From Gari tellinella (lineage: Eukaryota; Mollusca; Bivalvia; Cardiida; Psammobiidae): 64,000 nt of DNA. A program made the translations under genes and the position numbers. This document shows, in pieces, positions 63,845-64,000 of this stretch. The notes under the pieces were generated by a model, which worked only from the letters and a program-made list of their open reading frames with translations, searched no databases and was not told the origin of the DNA. Within the stretch, counting starts at the first letter, position 1; the number at the start of each line of letters is the position of its first letter. The stretch lies in NCBI GenBank assembly GCA_922989275.2, contig OV277864.1, forward strand, positions 46,003,550 to 46,067,549, read 5' to 3'.

Positions 63845-63965
63845 TGAAATACCGATAAGGGTTTCAAACAGTTTCAATTTAGATCAGACGCAGCGCAGCA
63901 TGACGTCTTGTCAGGATTCCAACGGTGTGCAAAGTCGACTTCAGTCTTCAATGAAACGGTAAACA
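63845..63965. mobile_element. M2 core A, eroded
   Basis: AACAGTTTCAATTTAGATCA, GACGCAGCGCAGCATGACGT and CTTGTCAGGATTCCAACG. Followed by CAATGAAACGGTAAAC, an M2 right-end-like motif. Confidence 0.55.
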
Positions 63966-64000
63966 TAATGATACATTCTTCGCTGACAGTTCAAATCTAG

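Noticed and set aside
1866..63965. CRISPR array or bacterial operon reading of the repeated hairpins
   Set aside because: Repeats are dispersed, palindromic, with TA or TTAA targets and no regular spacers; the window is otherwise eukaryotic in character.

Overview
This window looks like animal nuclear DNA. It is AT-rich, has no operon-like coding, and is packed with short non-autonomous DNA transposons (MITEs), a LINE fragment, a SINE-like element and simple repeats. The repeat style (hairpin MITEs, a 'GGGGAGATAACT' motif at 25.58 kb, a GACA-rich tract beside 'GACCTTGACC' motifs) suggests a mollusc, most likely a bivalve. That is an inference from familiarity, not a search result. I find no complete protein-coding gene. 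The only recognisable coding sequence is the C-terminal end of a 5'-truncated LINE reverse transcriptase (55.17-55.64 kb, minus). Weaker coding candidates are a duplicated exon-like block (24.27 and 42.23 kb) and an unrecognised 160-codon frame (49.89-50.37 kb, minus).

Layout. 0-4.4 kb: MITEs and a long (ACT)n-like tract. 4.8-11.6 kb: a diverged local tandem duplication (about 4.82-6.70 and 8.25-11.65 kb). 11.7-19.6 kb: MITEs plus a tandem array of about 145-bp units (14.4-15.1 kb). 19.6-61.2 kb: a large tandem duplication, unit 1 about 19.6-37.8 kb and unit 2 about 38.1-61.2 kb. The two units are collinear over more than a dozen anchors and differ mainly by insertions. 61.2-64 kb: more MITEs.

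MITE classes (my own labels). M1: about 250 bp, TA target, ends CAGTGGAGAATCTGTTATTC. M2: about 185-240 bp, TTAA target, ends CCCTTTCACTGCC-like. M3: about 320 bp, TA target, ends CAGTGCTCCCTACC-like. M4: about 210-245 bp, TTAA target. M5: about 190-245 bp, TTAA target, ends CCCTTTCCCTTAT-like. M6: about 205 bp, TA target, ends CAGTAAAACCTCTCTATTAC. M7: about 240 bp, ends GGGCCCGTTTTACTA. M2, M4 and M5 have the TTAA target and CCC-type ends expected of piggyBac-like elements. M1, M3 and M6 have TA targets as in Tc1/mariner/pogo elements.

Main result. Elements with different ends and different target sites carry the same central hairpins. Core A (CAAACAGTTTGGAnCC, then GATCAGACGCC, a short GGGTTACCC or GCGTTACGC apex, then the mirror arm) sits in M1, M2, M3 and M7, with a relative in M4. 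Core B/C (AAGCAGGCTGAAAGTAAAGC and its mirror) sits in M5 and M6. By eye there are more than 40 core-A copies in 64 kb. Because the duplicated units act as each other's empty-site controls, several insertions can be shown to be real and more recent than the duplications (46.80, 44.71, 40.55 and 9.39 kb), with TA or TTAA targets visible. Nested insertions (11.97, 60.05 and 61.27 kb) show one class landing in another. This is a network of MITEs sharing exchangeable hairpin modules. No full-length transposase is present in the window.
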